Source: Bactericera cockerelli
Lineage: Eukaryota > Arthropoda > Insecta > Hemiptera > Triozidae
Reading direction: 5' to 3'
Length of the DNA: 64,000 nt
Assembly (NCBI GenBank): GCA_024516035.1
Contig: CM044960.1
Span: 18,980,183 to 19,044,182 of the forward strand
Below the pieces are notes generated by a model that was given only the letters and a program-made list of their open reading frames with translations, searched no databases and was not told the DNA's origin. The position numbers and the translations under genes were made by a program. The first letter of the stretch is position 1. Each line of letters starts with the position of its first letter. Positions 60,650 to 64,000 of the stretch are shown piece by piece.

Positions 60650-63600
60650 TTATTTTTTCTGTTCGTGTTTAAGTTTGGAGAGCCTCTGCATCGTATGGTG
60701 TGTGACACTACCACGTAGATCATGGTGAACTTTACGCAGCATCCGTAGCTTCTCTTTTGAAAACACATTCATCTTTTTCTTCCAGTACTTTCTAAGGCTA
60801 CCTACCGCTTGGAATCGTTTGAAAGCATTGAGTGGTGGATATGTATGAACATATTTTCTCAGACCTACAAGAATATCTTTTCCTTTCATGTCTAGAGTAT
60901 GTTCTTTTGGAAGATCATTTATAGATTTTTCCCCGCATTTTCTGTTAATTGCGTCTATACACTTTGAAATTTGGCTGTGGTATGTCTCATGGGTTGTCGT
61001 TCTTAGACAAGCAGTACAGAAGACATATGGCATCAAGCATTCTAGTAAGAACTTGAACTTAGGAGCAGTATCAACTTGCAATGAATAGAGAATACGTTTG
61101 GAACAAATAGTTCCATGCACTTTTTTTGTTGGAGGTTCATTCAGATGAAGTTTCCAAATGAAAAAATTTCCATGTGCTGCAAGATTTTTCATGATACACT
61201 CTTCAATGTGACGTTTTCTGGCATCTGCTTTTATAAACGAGTGTTGGGTGCAGATCGCTACACATTTTGGTGGAATACTTTTTGCTGGTTTACTTTTTTC
61301 TTCGATGTTGATTTTTTCATTAGTAATGATATTCTCTTTGATTAAGTTGTAAGTTTTATTAAATTTTTCGATTATTTTGTTGAATTGGTGATCTGTAAGT
61401 TGCCAAAGCTCATTATAGTTTCTTTCAATACTATTTTGTTGACTATCACAATTAATCTCACATTCTATCATCTTGTCTAATCTCAATTGTATTCTACAAA
61501 TATCTTTTTTAAGTTTATTGACCTTTTCCACTATTTTAGGAATTGATTCCATTACCAACAATTTAGCATCTTGTAACTCAGTAGCTGATAGTTTAATAGT
61601 ATTTTTTTCAACAAGTGGAATTTCTCGCCTTATTTTTAGAATAGATTTTTTTGTGTGGATAATCTTTAATCTGTGTTCCTTTTCTTTTTTCTTGCAATCC
61701 ATTGTTGTCTTTGCATTATCTATCACTTGAAAATCTCTATCTTTTATTATTGCTTTTAAATGTTCATAGCGCTTAGTTGTAAATAGCACATTTGAATCGA
61801 TAAATTGACAATTATTCATTCTCATAGACATGAGAGAATGCTTCAAGTTTTTGTAGAACATCATTTTTCTATGACGGTCCTTTGCATGAGCTTTTTTCCT
61901 ATCAATAACCATTAATGTTTTCAGATCCCTATTTATGGCAAAACCATTTGATAATAGAATTGTCCGATGAGCTTTACTTATTTCTTCAAAGTCTTGTTCT
62001 ATGTTATCATAAAATAATTCGTACTTTTTTTCTTCATTTTTAATTATATTGCTACTGAAACGTTCCTTCAACATTGCCATAAGTTTCAAAATTATCCGTT
62101 TTTTCGATTCTAATAGCGTGTTACTGCTTTGTTCATGCACTGAAGTTTTGATAATTTCTAACTGATTGGATTTTAATAAATTCTGATGCCTTTCATCAGG
62201 AATATGCATAATTTTATCATAGCATATTTTTTTATCCTCATCCCATTCTTTCAATATCTCATGCATTTTCCTTTTAAATTGGTTTCTTTTCTTCATTTCT
62301 TCCGTTTCATACACCTTAAATAGCTCCAAACTTCTTTTGTTGATATCTTCCATGTTATTATAAACTTTATGTAGGTAATTATTGTTTTCTTTTGTGAATG
62401 GGAGAAAATTCCATGGTATTCGTGGGGGAACAATAATTTTTTCTTCTGATTCGGGTTTATTGAAAATTTTCTCTGGTTTTTTAGGTTTTTTCAAAATTTC
62501 TTTTTCATTCAAATTTTCTGCTAGTTCACTAGGTTGTGTCTTTGTTGTTATTTTACTCAAATTTTTACTAGAAGTTAAAGCTTTATCATTTTTTCTGAAC
62601 ATTTTTTGTGGTTTTTTAGACTGTGCCTGGAAAACAATTTTCCTCGTCATCATACTATCAAACCATATTTGCTTTTCTCCTCTTTCTTTCGCTAATAAGG
62701 CCATGTCATTTTCTTGTCTCTCTTTATTTTTATCAAAATTTAAGGAATAAACAGGAAAGACGGTTATTCCTGATTCTTTTATAACATCTGTTTTACGAAA
62801 TATGTTGTCTGTGGTATCATTTCGACCTGTTTTACTCCTGGTATTGGATGTTGCCCTATTTGACCGCTTTATCATCCGAACTATATCTTTAGAATCGATT
62901 TGATGCTGACTGAGCTCTGATTCTAACCAGGTATCATCGCATTTAGTTGTAATGAAATCGACAGTTTTTTTCAAAAGCCTTCTGTCTTTATTTATTTCTT
63001 TTACAATATTTTGAAATTTATTTCTTGATCGTTCGACTTCTTTTTCACGTCTGAATGTTTCATCTTCAACTGACCACCTAGTGGCTTTTACATGTTTTGA
63101 ATCATGGGTACTTTTTATTGTTTTGTTTTCAATGGACCATTCAGATTCTTTTGTTTCTTTTGAAATATTTAGCTTTTCTAATTTGTCAATGGAAAATTTG
63201 AGGGCTACAATTAAAATTTCTTTTATTTCTCGAGTAATATCTGAATTTTGTTCAATGGACCATTCAACTTCTTCCCATATCAATTCTTTCACTTGGTAGA
63301 AAATATCTGATTCCAATCTTTCCTGTGACCATTCAAGAAGCTGTAATATCATTTTTTTAGCCTCTTGGTTTATCTCAAATGTTTCGTCAAGCGACAATTG
63401 GAGTAATCTTAATATCATTTGTAGAGCTTCGCGGGCTAAACTATCAAAGGTATCTTTTTTCTTTGACAGTGCAAGGTATTGAAATAATATTTTTTTAACT
63501 TCACGCGAAACATCTAAAGTCAAATCGAAGGTCCACTCGTAATGTTTGTATAACAGTTCTCTCATTTCGTGGGCAATGTCTGGTTTCTCATTATGAATGG

Positions 63601-63949
63601 ACTGTTCAATATTTTTCATAAATTGCTCTTTAAATTGAGGAGCACTGATTGTTATGTCTCTGAAGGACAGTTCAATGTAAGTGTATAACATTTCTTTAAT
63701 TTGACGAGTGATTGCTGCAAGCAATCTTTCTTCCACTGATAATAATGTATCACCTTCAATAGGTGGATCTGACATTCCTGTAATTTCACGAAGAATTTGT
63801 GATAGTTCACTTTCAGCTTCATTGTCTTCAGACTCTGGAATAATATATGAAGAAGTTAAGAATTCTGTCATGTCTCCCATCTTCACAAAATTCCTATTTA
63901 TTTTTAACTCGGACTTTCCTATTCTATTTAACTCTTTTTTGCGCAGCAT
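60650..63949 (-). CDS. uncharacterised large basic helical protein with N-terminal 22-24-residue repeats
   Basis: An unspliced frame of 1099 codons from ATG at 63949 to TAA at 60652-60650. The frame is also open for 17 codons upstream to the window edge (IRRRTAQSFRPKLKKIK), so the protein or exon may extend further. Residues about 80-270 hold eight or nine degenerate repeats of 22-24 residues with the core (I/V)xxE(I/V/A)K(E/K)(I/M)L, often followed by EWS or LS, e.g. ITREIKEILIVAL and INQEAKKMILQLLEWS. The middle is Lys/Glu-rich and probably coiled-coil (EILKEWDEDKK, EEIFKVYETEEM-like segments). Near residue 977 FCTACLRTTTHETYH has a CxxC-x5-HxxxH pattern. No signal peptide, membrane segment or enzyme motif. 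A cytoskeletal or axonemal coiled-coil role, possibly DRC1-like, is only a guess from style. Confidence 0.85.
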   Translation of the reverse strand: MLRKKELNRIGKSELKINRNFVKMGDMTEFLTSSYIIPESEDNEAESELSQILREITGMSDPPIEGDTLLSVEERLLAAITRQIKEMLYTYIELSFRDITISAPQFKEQFMKNIEQSIHNEKPDIAHEMRELLYKHYEWTFDLTLDVSREVKKILFQYLALSKKKDTFDSLAREALQMILRLLQLSLDETFEINQEAKKMILQLLEWSQERLESDIFYQVKELIWEEVEWSIEQNSDITREIKEILIVALKFSIDKLEKLNISKETKESEWSIENKTIKSTHDSKHVKATRWSVEDETFRREKEVERSRNKFQNIVKEINKDRRLLKKTVDFITTKCDDTWLESELSQHQIDSKDIVRMIKRSNRATSNTRSKTGRNDTTDNIFRKTDVIKESGITVFPVYSLNFDKNKERQENDMALLAKERGEKQIWFDSMMTRKIVFQAQSKKPQKMFRKNDKALTSSKNLSKITTKTQPSELAENLNEKEILKKPKKPEKIFNKPESEEKIIVPPRIPWNFLPFTKENNNYLHKVYNNMEDINKRSLELFKVYETEEMKKRNQFKRKMHEILKEWDEDKKICYDKIMHIPDERHQNLLKSNQLEIIKTSVHEQSSNTLLESKKRIILKLMAMLKERFSSNIIKNEEKKYELFYDNIEQDFEEISKAHRTILLSNGFAINRDLKTLMVIDRKKAHAKDRHRKMMFYKNLKHSLMSMRMNNCQFIDSNVLFTTKRYEHLKAIIKDRDFQVIDNAKTTMDCKKKEKEHRLKIIHTKKSILKIRREIPLVEKNTIKLSATELQDAKLLVMESIPKIVEKVNKLKKDICRIQLRLDKMIECEINCDSQQNSIERNYNELWQLTDHQFNKIIEKFNKTYNLIKENIITNEKINIEEKSKPAKSIPPKCVAICTQHSFIKADARKRHIEECIMKNLAAHGNFFIWKLHLNEPPTKKVHGTICSKRILYSLQVDTAPKFKFLLECLMPYVFCTACLRTTTHETYHSQISKCIDAINRKCGEKSINDLPKEHTLDMKGKDILVGLRKYVHTYPPLNAFKRFQAVGSLRKYWKKKMNVFSKEKLRMLRKVHHDLRGSVTHHTMQRLSKLKHEQKK

Positions 63950-64000
63950 TTTAATCTTCTTTAACTTTGGTCTGAAACTTTGAGCTGTTCTCCTACGAAT

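Noticed and set aside
61115..62750. plus-strand Phe/Ser-rich frames of 76-122 codons
   Set aside because: Antisense shadows of the Lys/Glu-rich large minus-strand frame.

Overview
The window looks like animal nuclear DNA, very probably from an insect. It is AT-rich, has GT-AG introns, and is crowded with tRNA-derived SINEs, MITEs, Helitron-like, piggyBac-like and Tc1-like sequences. Hemiptera would fit the repeat style, but nothing in the sequence proves the order. There are no bacterial operons, CRISPR arrays or functional RNA genes that I can support.

Three protein genes are visible. (1) A plus-strand PAQR3-type seven-membrane-helix protein (Golgi progestin/adipoQ receptor family) lies at 5469-11396 in five exons, followed by a repeat-rich 3' UTR. 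(2) A minus-strand Pitx/Ptx1 homeobox gene spans 49082-19492 (possibly to 19294) in six coding exons with very long introns. Its K50 homeodomain is split at codon 46/47 by a 15.3-kb intron, and the last exon carries an OAR motif. PAQR3 and Pitx converge on about 7 kb of transposon-rich DNA. (3) A minus-strand, unspliced reading frame of at least 1099 codons at 63949-60650 encodes a large basic helical protein. It has a degenerate 22-24-residue repeat near its N-terminus, and the frame stays open to the window edge.

Most of the rest is mobile DNA. I distinguish five tRNA-derived SINE-like families (called A-E here) and a dispersed repeat F with a CAT/ATG tail. There are two short non-autonomous Helitrons, two TTAA-flanked short piggyBac-type MITEs, and a 1-kb TTAA-flanked element. 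There is also a 740-bp element with an 8-bp target duplication that interrupts a reverse-transcriptase relic, a dead DD34E Tc1-family element inside a Pitx intron, an 889-bp near-perfect foldback element, and several TA-flanked MITEs. Minisatellites with units of 14, 17, 26, 27, 40, 45 and 49 bp are scattered among them. Many of these lie within tens of bases of PAQR3 acceptors or Pitx donors.

The most notable points are in Pitx. The stop codon (UGA followed by C) is followed in the same frame by a 65-codon, GC3-rich acidic extension. The first coding exon carries another in-frame UGA-C, with a histidine-rich frame overlapping it. The 889-bp hairpin in the homeodomain-splitting intron, the array in the PAQR3 3' UTR that copies the gene's own last codons and stop, and the repeat module of the large unknown protein are also worth following up.
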